Positions 1 to 8,914 of a DNA stretch of 64,000 bases are shown one piece after another. Below the pieces are notes generated by a model. The model saw only the letters and a program-made list of their open reading frames with translations, made no database searches and had not been told where the DNA came from. Origin of the DNA: Mesobacillus boroniphilus (lineage in GTDB: Bacteria > Bacillota > Bacilli > Bacillales > Cytobacillaceae). Position 1 is the stretch's first letter, and each line of letters opens with the position of its first letter. Both the position numbers and the translations under genes were made by a program. The DNA lies in assembly GCF_018424685.1 (NCBI RefSeq), contig NZ_QTKX01000002.1:865620-929619 (forward strand), given 5' to 3'.

Positions 1-1
1 C

Positions 2-253
2 TTTGTTTTGACAGCTGCTGTTTATATGGCGCTGGCGGGAGGAATACTAGCGTTATTTGTCCTCTTTTTTCGGAAGGGTGCACTTAGCAGGATCAAACAG
101 ATAGGCAATTTTATAGGGGGATTGCGGAGCGGGGTGAAGATACCGCTAGCTTTAGATAAAGACTCTTTAAATGCAACGTATCCATATGGGGTAGCGATCG
201 CCATCGGTGCACTTGCAGCGATTGTTTTCCCTTCTGGAGGAGGTTTGCTATGA
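2..253 (+). CDS. Prepilin peptidase (A24/CpaA type), C-terminal part
   Basis: The reading frame is open to the window edge, so the 5' part lies outside. The visible 80 or so residues have a hydrophobic segment, a short basic cytoplasmic stretch and a final membrane helix after a PYGVAIAIGALAA motif. That ending is typical of CpaA/TadV prepilin peptidases, which cleave and methylate Flp prepilins at the membrane. The catalytic Asp residues would lie in the missing part. The stop overlaps the next start (ATGA), so translation is coupled to the tadE-like gene. The family call rests on the tail motif and the Tad operon context. Confidence 0.7.
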   Translation, partial: FVLTAAVYMALAGGILALFVLFFRKGALSRIKQIGNFIGGLRSGVKIPLALDKDSLNATYPYGVAIAIGALAAIVFPSGGGLL

Positions 254-633
254 AGAGGGATGAGCGTGGCCAGTCACTAGTTGAGACAGCCCTAATCCTT
301 CCTGTCCTCATTATCATTTTGCTGGGTATCATTGATTTTGGAAGAATCATGTATTCATATGCCCATCTCCACATGGCAGCCCAGGAAACTGTCCGGATGG
401 GCGGACTAGGGAAAAATGATACTGAAATTGTTACCTTCGCAAAAGATTATGTCACTCTTAACCCGATTGACCAGCTGAGAATTAACATTTCCCCGGGAGA
501 TGCAAGCCGTGATTCCGGTGATTACGTTACTGTCAAGCTTGAATATCCTTTTCAATTCTTTACTCCGTTTGTATCCAGTCTGTTTCCTTCTTCATTGTCA
601 ATTAAAGCGGAGTCTACGATCAGAGTCGAGTAG
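250..633 (+). CDS. TadE-like minor pilin / Flp pilus assembly protein
   Basis: A 127-residue protein. The N-terminus has the TadE signature: a short basic leader, then GQSLVETALILP running into one membrane helix (about residues 8-32) ending in DFGR. The small C-terminal part would face outward. TadE proteins are pseudopilins needed for Tad pilus assembly. The start overlaps the upstream stop by 4 nt, and the next gene follows after 9 nt with a strong ribosome site, so it is part of one operon. Confidence 0.85.
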   Translation: MKRDERGQSLVETALILPVLIIILLGIIDFGRIMYSYAHLHMAAQETVRMGGLGKNDTEIVTFAKDYVTLNPIDQLRINISPGDASRDSGDYVTVKLEYPFQFFTPFVSSLFPSSLSIKAESTIRVE

Positions 634-642
634 GAGGAAAAA

Positions 643-1554
643 ATGATTAAAAGACTTTTATTTACTGATGAGTCTGGGAATACGATTATCCTTGCAGCCT
701 TTTCTTTATTGGTCCTTTTAACCATAGCGGGTCTGGCCATTGATGGTGGCATGCTCTATATGACAAAGTCTGAGCTTCAGAAAACGGCCAATGCGGCTGT
801 ACTGTCAGGTGCTCAGGAGCTGACCAATAACGAGGCGAAGGTAGATGAAATAACAAGGAAGACTGTAGCTTCTCACAACAATGGGTCTGAGATAGAGAGT
901 CTTTCAATCCAAATGAAGAAAAAGGTCGCTATTGATCTGGCAAAGACGGTTCCACTGGCATTTTCAAAACTGTTAGGAGTTGAATCTGTAAGAGTAAAGG
1001 CGCATTCAGCAGCTGAGCTTAGGACAATGGGCAGAGCTGTTGGTGTAGCTCCCTTGGGAATTGATGACAGTATCCCGTTGGAGTTCAATAAAGAATACAA
1101 GCTAAAGGTCGACACCGGTGGAGTGGAGTATGGAAATTTTGGTGTCCTTGCGCTGGGTGACACAGGTGCCAGGACATATGAGGAAAACCTGCGAAATGGC
1201 TACCAGGAGGAACTATCTGCAGGGGATATAGTGATCACTCAGACAGGGAATATCGCTGGTAAAACAAGAGAAGTAGTAAAAGAAAAGGTAAATAGCTGTC
1301 CGGAATTGCCACGGGATATTCACTCCAGGGATTGCTCGCGGATTATACTGGTTCCTACTTATTCACCAAACAAAATAGATGTTAATCAAGTAAAAGAAGT
1401 AAGAATTACAGGCTTTGCTTATTTTTATATTACGGAACCAATGGACATGCTGGACACGTCTATAACAGGAATGTTCATCCAAAGGCCAGGGACTGGTTTT
1501 GAAAGTGAAGCAGCCGCCTCCAATGGCGCATACAGCATTCGAATAACGGAGTAG
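643..1554 (+). CDS. TadG-like Flp pilus assembly protein
   Basis: A 303-residue protein with a TadE/TadG-like N-terminus: DESGNTIILAAFSLLVLL, one membrane helix (about 9-30), then GLAIDGGMLYMTKSELQKTA, the conserved region that follows the helix in TadG proteins. The rest is predicted to be extracytoplasmic. It has two cysteines near residue 220-230 (NSCPEL and RDCS) that could form a disulfide. SD sequence AGGAGG lies just before the ATG. It is shorter than TadG proteins that carry a von Willebrand domain, and no MIDAS motif is evident, so 'TadG-like' is as far as the call goes. Confidence 0.75.
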   Translation: MIKRLLFTDESGNTIILAAFSLLVLLTIAGLAIDGGMLYMTKSELQKTANAAVLSGAQELTNNEAKVDEITRKTVASHNNGSEIESLSIQMKKKVAIDLAKTVPLAFSKLLGVESVRVKAHSAAELRTMGRAVGVAPLGIDDSIPLEFNKEYKLKVDTGGVEYGNFGVLALGDTGARTYEENLRNGYQEELSAGDIVITQTGNIAGKTREVVKEKVNSCPELPRDIHSRDCSRIILVPTYSPNKIDVNQVKEVRITGFAYFYITEPMDMLDTSITGMFIQRPGTGFESEAAASNGAYSIRITE

Positions 1555-1564
1555 GTGATCAAAT

Positions 1565-2266
1565 ATGCGGTCAAAGCTAGTTTTGGTCCTCGCATTAGTA
1601 ATGGGAATTGTAACGACATTTTTATTCTTTCAATATATGAATCAAGTAAATGCGGAAAAGGCAATGAATAGCAACTTGGTTGAAATTGTTGTTGCCAAAG
1701 AAAAAATCATGAAAAATGAGCAAATCACTTCCAATAAACTAGAAACTGCCATGGTTCCTGAAAAGGCATTGCACGCCAACTCCATTAAAAGCTTTGGGGA
1801 GGTTGAAGGGAAGCTGGCGAACGCTGAGATTGAACAAGGTGAGCCAATCCTTTCCCATCGACTGGGAACTCAGACTACAGAACATATCTATGTTTCTAGA
1901 AAAGTCAGGGATGGCTACCGTGCTGTTTCTGTCGGGGTTAACTTAAACCAATCAACTGCGAACCTGATTGAACCTGAAGATGAAGTCGACATTATGTTCT
2001 CAAAAAAGCTTCCAGGTCAGGAAGGAAATGTTGAGTCTAAAATTATCTTGGAAAAAGCAAGGGTTTTGGCGGTTGGACGGAAAATGGTCCTGCCTGAGGA
2101 TACGCAGGAGCCATATGCTGAATATACGTCAGTTACGGTAGAACTTAAGCCAGCGGATGCTTTAAAGCTTGTCAATTCTGCTGAACAAGGCAATATCCAT
2201 TTCATGCTGCATAAGCGGCCAGTCATAACGGAAAAAGCAGCAGCGGGCGACAGCGATCAAGATTGA
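1565..2266 (+). CDS. cpaB: Flp pilus assembly protein CpaB/RcpC
   Basis: A 233-residue protein with an N-terminal membrane anchor (about 5-22) and then a SAF-like domain (about 40-105) with the pattern VVAKEKIMKNEQIT...LANAEIEQGEPIL. The RcpC-type region follows, with GYRAVSVGVN and PEDEVDIMF. CpaB/RcpC proteins are periplasmic or cell-surface components of Tad secretion; in a Gram-positive it would sit outside the membrane. AGGTGATC is the ribosome site. It lies 10 nt after the tadG-like gene and 22 nt before cpaE. Confidence 0.85.
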   Translation: MRSKLVLVLALVMGIVTTFLFFQYMNQVNAEKAMNSNLVEIVVAKEKIMKNEQITSNKLETAMVPEKALHANSIKSFGEVEGKLANAEIEQGEPILSHRLGTQTTEHIYVSRKVRDGYRAVSVGVNLNQSTANLIEPEDEVDIMFSKKLPGQEGNVESKIILEKARVLAVGRKMVLPEDTQEPYAEYTSVTVELKPADALKLVNSAEQGNIHFMLHKRPVITEKAAAGDSDQD

Positions 2267-2288
2267 ATAAGATGGAGGGTGACCAATC

Positions 2289-3152
2289 ATGGATAACACT
2301 GATGAACTGCAAATACATGAAAAGAAGCCGGCTAAGATGAAACGTGGCGAGCTTATTGCCGTTTGCAGTGCAAAAGGCGGGATTGGTCGCACGGTCCTGA
2401 CAGTCAATCTGGCTGGAGCTTTGGTGAAGAAAAATATTTCCGTCGCGATTCTGGACGGAGATTTTCAATTTGGGGATATCGGACTCGCCATGGACTTGAA
2501 GTCAGCTTTTACCATCAAAGAAGTCATTGAAGGGTTGAGTACTCTTGATGAGCACTCTCTGGCTGGCTATATGTCAAGACATGAAAGTGGCGTGAAGGTG
2601 ATGGCGGCTCCGGATCGCCCTGAGTATGCCGATCTTGTCACGAAAGATGCGGTGGATAAAATTCTCGACCTCATGCTGTTGAATTATGACTATGTTGTAG
2701 TTGATACTTCTGTCGGCTTAAATGAACACACTGTGCATATCGCAGAAAGGGCAGACCAGATCATGGTGATGGCGAACCTCGAGATGTCAGCACTTAAGAA
2801 TACCAAACTGCTCATTGAGACCTTTGACATTCTTGAGCTTCGCAATAAAGTAACGCTCGTTGTGAATCGGGCAAATATGGAGAGTGTAATCAAGGCAGAG
2901 GATGCTGCAAGGATACTTGGCTACGATGATCCTGTATATATCCCAAATGATTTTCAAACATGCTCACAGTCACTTAATATTGGGATTCCTTTTGTAATGA
3001 ATCAGGGCAAGACTGATGTGGCAAAAGCGGTCTTTAAAATGGCTGAACGAATAACCAGCCGGCGTGAGATTACCTTATTCAAAGAACCAAAGGGACCTTC
3101 TTTCCTATCAAAACTAATAGGAAGAAAACGCATGAAGGGAGGAACACCTTAA
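2289..3152 (+). CDS. cpaE: CpaE-like MinD/ParA-family ATPase
   Basis: A 287-residue MinD/ParA-type protein. The deviant Walker A is AKGGIGRT (residues 28-35). The signature lysine (K29) is present, but the P-loop lysine that normally precedes the Thr is arginine (R34). Further motifs are LDGDFQFGDIG (switch I region) and DYVVVDTSVG (Walker B region). CpaE localises Tad pilus assembly at the membrane. There is no N-terminal receiver domain, unlike many proteobacterial CpaE proteins. Its last base overlaps the cpaF start (TAATG), indicating coupling. Confidence 0.82.
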   Translation: MDNTDELQIHEKKPAKMKRGELIAVCSAKGGIGRTVLTVNLAGALVKKNISVAILDGDFQFGDIGLAMDLKSAFTIKEVIEGLSTLDEHSLAGYMSRHESGVKVMAAPDRPEYADLVTKDAVDKILDLMLLNYDYVVVDTSVGLNEHTVHIAERADQIMVMANLEMSALKNTKLLIETFDILELRNKVTLVVNRANMESVIKAEDAARILGYDDPVYIPNDFQTCSQSLNIGIPFVMNQGKTDVAKAVFKMAERITSRREITLFKEPKGPSFLSKLIGRKRMKGGTP

Positions 3153-4582
3153 TGAGCCTTCTGAATCGGATACAGGAAAGGACGCAACAAGCAGATGAAA
3201 CTGATGGCCAGCAGGATGAGTTGCGGTCTCATCCTCCCGTACAGCCGAAGGTAGACATCAGGTCAGTCTTCAGAGAACCTCACACGAAAGAAACTGTCCA
3301 TCCAGAAGCCAAAAGAAAACAGGATAAGCATCAGGAGCTTAAAAACCTGATACATAAGAGAATTCTTCAGGAATATAAAGATTCACCGGTAGAGGATATC
3401 ATTCCTCAGCTTGAAGTCATGGCTATTGAAATCATGAAAGAGGATGAGCAATTCCGGGGCAGCATTGACCGTAAGAAGGTAGTGGATGAACTGAGGAATG
3501 ACCTTACCGGGTTTGGACCAATCAATCCGCTGCTTATGGATGAAGATGTCAGTGAAGTAATGGTAAATGGCCCCTCAAAGGTCTACTGTGAACGGAAAGG
3601 GAAAATTGAATTGACTTCGATTATGTTCAGGGATGACGAGCATGTTATGAGCATCATTGAAAAAATTGTCGCCCCGATTGGCCGGAGAATCGATGAAAGT
3701 TCCCCAATGGTCGATGCGCGACTTCCAGACGGTTCTCGTGTCAACGCGATCATCCCGCCCCTGGCGTTGAATGGACCAACAGTAACGATCCGTAAATTCT
3801 CAAAAGATCCCTTTCAAATTGATGACTTGGTCAACTTTGGCACACTCAGCCAGGAAATGGCGATCTTTCTTGAGGCATGTGTAAAAGCAAGGTTGAATAT
3901 ATTCGTCTCTGGAGGAACAGGCTCTGGTAAAACGACAACATTGAATGTACTATCCAATTTCATTCCACATGATGAACGAATCGTTACCATTGAAGATGCT
4001 GCTGAGCTTCAGCTCGGCCAGGACCACGTCGTATCACTTGAATCAAGGCCTCCAAATATCGAAGGGAAGGGTGCAATCACGATCAGGGATCTTGTGCGTA
4101 ACTCGCTTCGGATGAGGCCTGACCGTGTTGTCATCGGGGAGGTCCGTGGCGCTGAAGCACTGGATATGCTTCAGGCGATGAACACAGGTCACGATGGTTC
4201 TCTTGCGACTGGACACTCGAATAGCGCCAGGGATATGATTGCCCGCCTTGAAACGATGGTATTGCTTGCCGGTGTCGAACTTCCAGTAAAAGCGATCCGC
4301 GAACAGATTGCCGGGGCACTTGATGTTATCATCCAACAATCCCGATTGAAGGATGGCTCGAGAAAAATCACCAGTATAACCGAGGTTCAGGGAATGGAAG
4401 GCGATGTCATTGTCCTCCAGGATATTTTTGCGTATAAGCAGCAGGGCGTGCATGAGGATGGTAAAATCATCGGACGTCTCATTCCTACTGGGGTCCGCCC
4501 TAAATTTTATGAACGTCTTGAAGCATCAGGGATTCATATTCCGGCGAATGTCTTCATTGAAGGTGAGGAGTGGGCAGAATGA
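3152..4582 (+). CDS. cpaF: CpaF/TadA secretion ATPase
   Basis: A 476-residue type II/IV secretion ATPase that powers Tad pilus polymerisation. The N-terminal 60-70 residues are charged and variable. A conserved domain with [15 protein letters not shown] follows, then Walker [11 protein letters not shown] (about 254-263), the Asp box, Walker B VVIGEVRG (about 325-332) and the His box [14 protein letters not shown]. Length and motif order are normal for the family. It starts on the last base of cpaE and ends overlapping tadB. Confidence 0.93.
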   Translation: MSLLNRIQERTQQADETDGQQDELRSHPPVQPKVDIRSVFREPHTKETVHPEAKRKQDKHQELKNLIHKRILQEYKDSPVEDIIPQLEVMAIEIMKEDEQFRGSIDRKKVVDELRNDLTGFGPINPLLMDEDVSEVMVNGPSKVYCERKGKIELTSIMFRDDEHVMSIIEKIVAPIGRRIDESSPMVDARLPDGSRVNAIIPPLALNGPTVTIRKFSKDPFQIDDLVNFGTLSQEMAIFLEACVKARLNIFVSGGTGSGKTTTLNVLSNFIPHDERIVTIEDAAELQLGQDHVVSLESRPPNIEGKGAITIRDLVRNSLRMRPDRVVIGEVRGAEALDMLQAMNTGHDGSLATGHSNSARDMIARLETMVLLAGVELPVKAIREQIAGALDVIIQQSRLKDGSRKITSITEVQGMEGDVIVLQDIFAYKQQGVHEDGKIIGRLIPTGVRPKFYERLEASGIHIPANVFIEGEEWAE

Positions 4583-5538
4583 TTTATGGCCTTTCCGCAT
4601 TGTTCATGTTGACTGTATTTCTATTGTCATATTCTATTTTCCAAAGAATTTTTCTTTCTGACAAGCGTCTGGAGAAGCGGATTGAAAAATATCTGGCCAG
4701 TTCCGGGACGAAGCTTGACCGGAAGCAATATAATTTGATGGTTTACTATCAAATGACAAAACAAAAGGTCAGGAAGACCATGCTGACCAAGGAAAAAAAT
4801 ACAAAGCTCGAGACGATGCTAAGGCGGTCCGGACTTCCGTTGAAGCCGGAAGAGTTCATTTTATTCAAGTGGCTGTCTGCTGGATTGACAGGCTTACTTC
4901 TCATGCTGGTGAGCGGAAATGTCCTTTTAATGATACCAGGATTCTTTTTAGGATTAATGCTGCCTGGGTGGTATGTCAAAAAGAAAATCAAACAAAGAGT
5001 CGTGAAATTCAACGATGGACTTCCTGATATGATTTCTACTATTGTCGGGTCCTTAAGGGCTGGGTTCAGTTTTCAACAAGCTTTGAAAACCGTCATTGAG
5101 GAAGCGGGTTCTCCAATCAAGGAAGAGATGGGTAGCGTCATTAAGGAAATGCAATATGGTGCCAGCCTTGAAGACTCTTTGAATGAGCTGAAGCAGCGCA
5201 TGCCAAGCGAGGATTTGGATTTAATGATCCAAGCAATTTTAATCCAGCGCCAGGTTGGCGGAAACCTTGCCACAGTCCTTGATAAAATTGTCCAGACGAT
5301 CCGGGAGCGGACGAAAATTCACCGGCAAATATCTTCTTTGACCGCTCAGGGAAGATTATCAGGGGTTGTAATTGGGCTTTTGCCCATTATACTCGCATTT
5401 GTCCTTTATTTAATTGAGCCGGAATATATAGGTACATTGTTCATCCATCCGGTGGGGATCGCCTTAGTCGGGGCAGGGGTGGTTTCTGGTACAATCGGAT
5501 TTGTCCTCATCCGCAAAATTACGTCTGTAGAGGTGTAG
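4579..5538 (+). CDS. tadB: TadB inner-membrane platform protein
   Basis: A 319-residue polytopic protein of the GspF/T2SSF family. The ATG at 4579 overlaps the cpaF stop and is preceded by GGTGAGGAG at good spacing, so it is preferred to an in-frame GTG at 4570. It has an N-terminal helix, a central pair of helices (about 95-130), the cytoplasmic T2SSF domain with LPDMISTIVGSLRAGFSFQQA, and two C-terminal helices. TadB and TadC form the membrane platform beneath the CpaF ATPase. Confidence 0.9.
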   Translation: MIYGLSALFMLTVFLLSYSIFQRIFLSDKRLEKRIEKYLASSGTKLDRKQYNLMVYYQMTKQKVRKTMLTKEKNTKLETMLRRSGLPLKPEEFILFKWLSAGLTGLLLMLVSGNVLLMIPGFFLGLMLPGWYVKKKIKQRVVKFNDGLPDMISTIVGSLRAGFSFQQALKTVIEEAGSPIKEEMGSVIKEMQYGASLEDSLNELKQRMPSEDLDLMIQAILIQRQVGGNLATVLDKIVQTIRERTKIHRQISSLTAQGRLSGVVIGLLPIILAFVLYLIEPEYIGTLFIHPVGIALVGAGVVSGTIGFVLIRKITSVEV

Positions 5539-5539
5539 G

Positions 5540-6460
5540 ATGCTATACTTTACATTTTTCTTAACTATTTCTTTTACAATTTATGGCTTCTATTTATTGA
5601 GGGCAGAAAAAGCTTCGCATTTAAAAAAGCGAATGTCTGCCTTTGTTGGGGGAATCAAAGAGGAAGCAGCTACACAGGATGAAAAGACATTTAATGCACC
5701 ATTGTATGACCGGATCGGAAAACCGTTGCTGAACGATTTCAAAAGAAGTTTTAAAAAAAGAATGCCTGGGGAAAAGGAAGCCAAAATCGAAACGAAGCTA
5801 CAGTTGGCTGGAAGTCCTTTTGGAATGACTCCGGTTGATTTCAGGTTGCTGCAAATATCGCTTGCTTTGGTGTTCCCTATTTTGGCTGGTGTCTATGGTG
5901 CCATTCTAAATGCAGGTTATGCAGGCGTTTTTATGTTTTTCTTGGTCGGACTGGCAGCTGGGAGCGTCTTACCCCACTATTATTTAAGCATGAAAAAGAA
6001 GGCTAGAAATAAAAGTGCCTTAAAGGAACTTCCGGATATCCTCGACCTACTGACAGTCAGTCTTGAAGCTGGACTTGGATTTGATTCCGCAGTCAGCAAG
6101 GTCGTTTCCAAAAAAGACGGGGTACTGTCAGCTGAATTCCATCGCAGTCTCGAGGAACTTAGACTTGGCCGAACGAGGAGAGAAGCGCTTACGGGAATTA
6201 AAAACCGGATAGAAGTCGAGGAAGTACGAGCTTTCATCAGCAGCATCCTGCAGGCTGAAAAGCTTGGAATTGGGATGGTGCAGGTGCTGAGAGTCCAGTC
6301 GAATGAGGTTCGAGACCGCCGGAGGCAGCGCGCTGAGGAAGAAGCTATGAAGGCTCCGGTGAAAATGCTGTTTCCTCTTGTCCTGTTTATCTTTCCAACC
6401 ATATTCATCGTCTTGCTTGGCCCGGCTTTAATTCAATTCCTTCAAACCTTTTCGAAATAA
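5540..6460 (+). CDS. tadC: TadC inner-membrane platform protein
   Basis: A 306-residue T2SSF-family protein that pairs with TadB. Membrane segments lie at the N-terminus, at about 100-150 and at the C-terminus (FPLVLFIFPTIFIVLLGP). The cytoplasmic domain carries ELPDILDLLTVSLEAGLGFD. It starts 1 nt after the tadB stop and is the last gene of the Tad operon, followed directly by a terminator. The Flp pilin gene is not in this window and probably lies upstream. Confidence 0.9.
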   Translation: MLYFTFFLTISFTIYGFYLLRAEKASHLKKRMSAFVGGIKEEAATQDEKTFNAPLYDRIGKPLLNDFKRSFKKRMPGEKEAKIETKLQLAGSPFGMTPVDFRLLQISLALVFPILAGVYGAILNAGYAGVFMFFLVGLAAGSVLPHYYLSMKKKARNKSALKELPDILDLLTVSLEAGLGFDSAVSKVVSKKDGVLSAEFHRSLEELRLGRTRREALTGIKNRIEVEEVRAFISSILQAEKLGIGMVQVLRVQSNEVRDRRRQRAEEEAMKAPVKMLFPLVLFIFPTIFIVLLGPALIQFLQTFSK

Positions 6461-6490
6461 AATGGACTGGCTGATGCCAGTCCATTTTTC
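6461..6490. terminator. Bidirectional intrinsic terminator between tadC and the minus-strand gene
   Basis: A perfect 10-bp stem (AATGGACTGG / CCAGTCCATT) with a 6-nt loop sits between two convergent genes. T-rich sequence follows on the plus strand and the run of A before the left arm serves the minus strand. Confidence 0.85.
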
Positions 6491-7288
6491 TTATTTCTTG
6501 ACGATTTTTGAAGGATTATTGATCTTGTATGCAACCGAAACGTCCAGAAGCAAGGCTTCATCTTCCACGTCCTTGCCTTTAGGGAGGCTCTTTTTAACAA
6601 TCTTGCCATCAAATTCAAGCTGCTGTCCAGGCTCCAGTTCGTGCTTTTTCAGCGTTTTGCTGTGTGAGCCCCATGCCAGGCCAACCTCGATTGGTTCTTC
6701 CTGTTCGATTCGTACGTTTTCGAATACAACTACTTCGTCATTATCCTCATTGAAATGGTTCCAGCTAAGTGCAAATTGCTTCACCGTCGCTGTAAAATGA
6801 ACCTTTTCCTCGGGGAGCACCAATTTAGGTGCTTTCTCTTTTTTCGGTTTTTTTGCTGGTTTTGCAGCTTTGGTTTCTGCTGCCGGTGCAGCTGTATCTG
6901 CTTTCGGCTTTTCCGCAGCAGCTATTTCTTTATCGGATGCCTCGGCCCCTTCCACTTCACCAGATGCCTGGGCAATGATTTCCTTTCCGAAGCTCGAAGA
7001 CTGCATTTCCTTCAGGTAAGCAGGATGGATGCATGACAGGTTCCCATCCTCGAATTCAATAACCAGCGTATTGTATTCAGCGGTTTCACCGAACACCTCA
7101 TAACCTTTTATGCTAACAAGACAGTGCTGATATCTGTCTTTATACCAGAATTCCTTCTTTGTGCTCAATCCCCATTCCTTCACCTTTTCGAGATAATGAG
7201 CGTCATCTTCAAATAGCTCATACATACCTTTCGGCGGGATATATTGAGTTAAATGGTTTTGATTTGAGCCTGCAACTGAATTCGCCAT
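6491..7288 (-). CDS. Hypothetical two-domain protein with Ala/Lys-rich linker
   Basis: I do not recognise this 265-residue protein. The start at 7288 is chosen because AAAGGAAG lies 7 nt upstream; longer in-frame starts lack this. There is an N-terminal domain of about 110 residues (aromatic, with YELFEDDAHYLEKVKEWG). A low-complexity linker rich in Ala, Lys, Pro and Glu (about 115-165) follows, then a C-terminal beta-rich domain of about 100 residues containing WGSHSKTLKKHELEPGQ. No signal peptide or membrane helix is present, so it is probably cytoplasmic. It stands alone, convergent with the Tad operon, with a hairpin array upstream. Confidence 0.7.
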   Translation of the reverse strand: MANSVAGSNQNHLTQYIPPKGMYELFEDDAHYLEKVKEWGLSTKKEFWYKDRYQHCLVSIKGYEVFGETAEYNTLVIEFEDGNLSCIHPAYLKEMQSSSFGKEIIAQASGEVEGAEASDKEIAAAEKPKADTAAPAAETKAAKPAKKPKKEKAPKLVLPEEKVHFTATVKQFALSWNHFNEDNDEVVVFENVRIEQEEPIEVGLAWGSHSKTLKKHELEPGQQLEFDGKIVKKSLPKGKDVEDEALLLDVSVAYKINNPSKIVKK

Positions 7289-7360
7289 CTGCCCACTTCC
7301 TTTCATATCTATTTTACATTTACACCATGCAGAAAAAAAGCGCAAGCCATTGGTGCAAGA

Positions 7361-7612
7361 CCGGACAGAAAAGGAGGGAGAAGTTCAATTATTGTCCGTC
7401 ATCAAGGCCATGACGGACAGAAAAGGAGGGAAGAGCGTGATTATTGTCCGTCATCAAGGCCATGACGGACAGAAAAGGAGGGAAGAGCGTGATTATTGTC
7501 CGTCATCAAGGCCATGACGGACAGAAAAGGAGGGAAGAGCGCGATTATTGTCCGTCATCAAGGCTATGACGGACAGAAAACGAGGGAAGAGCCCAATTAT
7601 CGTCCGTCATCC
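7361..7612. repeat. Tandem array of 52-bp hairpin repeats (array 1)
   Basis: About 4.5 copies of a 52-bp unit. TTGTCCG recurs at 7392, 7444, 7496 and 7548, with TCGTCCG at 7600, an exact 52-bp period. Each unit carries TGTCCGTCAT and ATGACGGACA flanking CAAGGCC, a perfect 10-bp stem, joined by a G/A-rich linker (GAAAAGGAGGGAAGAGCGTG). The array lies in the divergent region between the unknown minus-strand gene and the glycosyltransferase. The linker resembles a ribosome site, but no credible ORF follows. Confidence 0.9.
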
Positions 7613-7735
7613 ATCGCCGTCTATCTCTCTACCTGCACACATTTTCCTTTCACTAGATTCATGCCCTTACGTTTTTGGCCAACCTTGAATTTATTAAATA
7701 AGAAGTGGCACTAAAAGAAAGCAAGGAGGAACATT

Positions 7736-7792
7736 GTGGATACGAAGTATTTGAAAAAATGCATGAAGGAAATCAATGTGACGAATCTATAG
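7736..7792 (+). CDS. Possible 18-residue peptide upstream of the glycosyltransferase
   Basis: GTG start preceded by a near-perfect ribosome site (AAGGAGGA, 7722-7730). It encodes VDTKYLKKCMKEINVTNL, read with an initiator Met, then TAG. The glycosyltransferase start follows 15 nt later with its own GAGGAG. It could be a leader peptide, a small gene or chance. It has no recognisable regulatory codons and no attenuator hairpin was seen. Confidence 0.35.
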   Translation: MDTKYLKKCMKEINVTNL

Positions 7793-7807
7793 TGAGGAGA
7801 AACCAAT

Positions 7808-8914
7808 ATGAAAGTACTAGTAATCTGGCATCTGCTTTCAGTTGGCGGTGTAAATGCCGGGTGGCGGAATCGTTCAATTTACTTTAAAAAACATGGAATT
7901 GATACTGAGTTTCTATATACGACCGATCTTGGCGGGCTTCACATCATGGAAGATGTCGCTCCTGTCTATTTAACTAAAGATGAAAACGAAATTATAGGCA
8001 TTATACAGTCCAATGATTATGATGCAATCATCGTCATCGATACGAAAGATGCCTATACGTGGATCCGTAAAGCAGGATTTGCCGGGCCAGTAATCATAGA
8101 AGCCCATACTCCGGAGATTATCAAGCTCCAGCCCCATTTGAAATCCCTCAAGGCAATAAAACCTATAACCATCGTAGTCCCATCCAATTACCAGAAACGT
8201 GTTGTCTCCATTTTAACGGAAAGCAAACCGGTTGAGGTCATTTATAACGGTGTGGATCAATCCTTTTTCAGTCCCCTGCTGGAAAGGGAAATCGACTATT
8301 CCAGTGAACCTATTTTGGACACAGAGAAAAAAATTATTGGCTGGATTGGTTGTTTGGACGAACGGAAAAACTGGCAGATGCTTCTGAAGGTAGCGAAAAG
8401 GATCAAAAAAGAACGGAAGGATATTGAGTTTTGGGTAATTGGCGGTGCGCAAAGTGTCCAGCGTGCAGAGTTCGCGGCGAAATGGCAGGAGGAAAGCCTA
8501 TCTGACATCGTAAAATGGCACCCTATCATTCCTTATCACCAAATGCCAAACGTCTATGCAAAAATACGTAAATCCGGGGGGTGCACGCTGGCAACGACAA
8601 AGTCCGAATCCTTTGGCAATACTTTTATCGAATCGATGGCTTGCGGTGTTCCAGTAGTTGCTCCTAACATGATGCCAGTTACTGAGCTAGTTCTTAAGGA
8701 GAAGACAGGGATGTTATATTACGGCCAAAAGGTTGATGATGCCGTAAAAAAGCTTTATTCCATCATTGACGCTCCTGAATTGCAGCAGCAAATGTCCAGG
8801 GCGGCCATCCAGCATGTCAAGCAGCATTTTGCCATTGAAGTAGTAGCGGATCAATATCTCGATCTATTATATGAAATTATTTACAGAGATCGGTTAAGAG
8901 GAGACCAGTCATGA
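7808..8914 (+). CDS. Glycosyltransferase, GT4-like (GT-B fold)
   Basis: A 368-residue protein with the GT-B layout. The N-terminal Rossmann domain begins MKVLVIWHLLSVGGVNAGW. The C-terminal domain has GWIGCLDERKNW and the nucleotide-sugar binding ExFGNTFIEsMACGVPVVAP pattern with the E-x7-E pair (about 267-275). It should transfer a sugar from a nucleotide donor in the cytoplasm; donor and acceptor are unknown. It is coupled by a 4-nt overlap to a HipA-like kinase gene and followed by gtaB and ugd, so a role in surface polysaccharide or glycosylation is plausible. It has no membrane anchor. Confidence 0.85.
   Translation: MKVLVIWHLLSVGGVNAGWRNRSIYFKKHGIDTEFLYTTDLGGLHIMEDVAPVYLTKDENEIIGIIQSNDYDAIIVIDTKDAYTWIRKAGFAGPVIIEAHTPEIIKLQPHLKSLKAIKPITIVVPSNYQKRVVSILTESKPVEVIYNGVDQSFFSPLLEREIDYSSEPILDTEKKIIGWIGCLDERKNWQMLLKVAKRIKKERKDIEFWVIGGAQSVQRAEFAAKWQEESLSDIVKWHPIIPYHQMPNVYAKIRKSGGCTLATTKSESFGNTFIESMACGVPVVAPNMMPVTELVLKEKTGMLYYGQKVDDAVKKLYSIIDAPELQQQMSRAAIQHVKQHFAIEVVADQYLDLLYEIIYRDRLRGDQS

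Noticed and set aside
7361..7612. CRISPR array
   Set aside because: Repeat and 'spacer' parts are nearly identical in every unit, the hairpin is within the unit and no cas genes are near; it is a simple tandem repeat.
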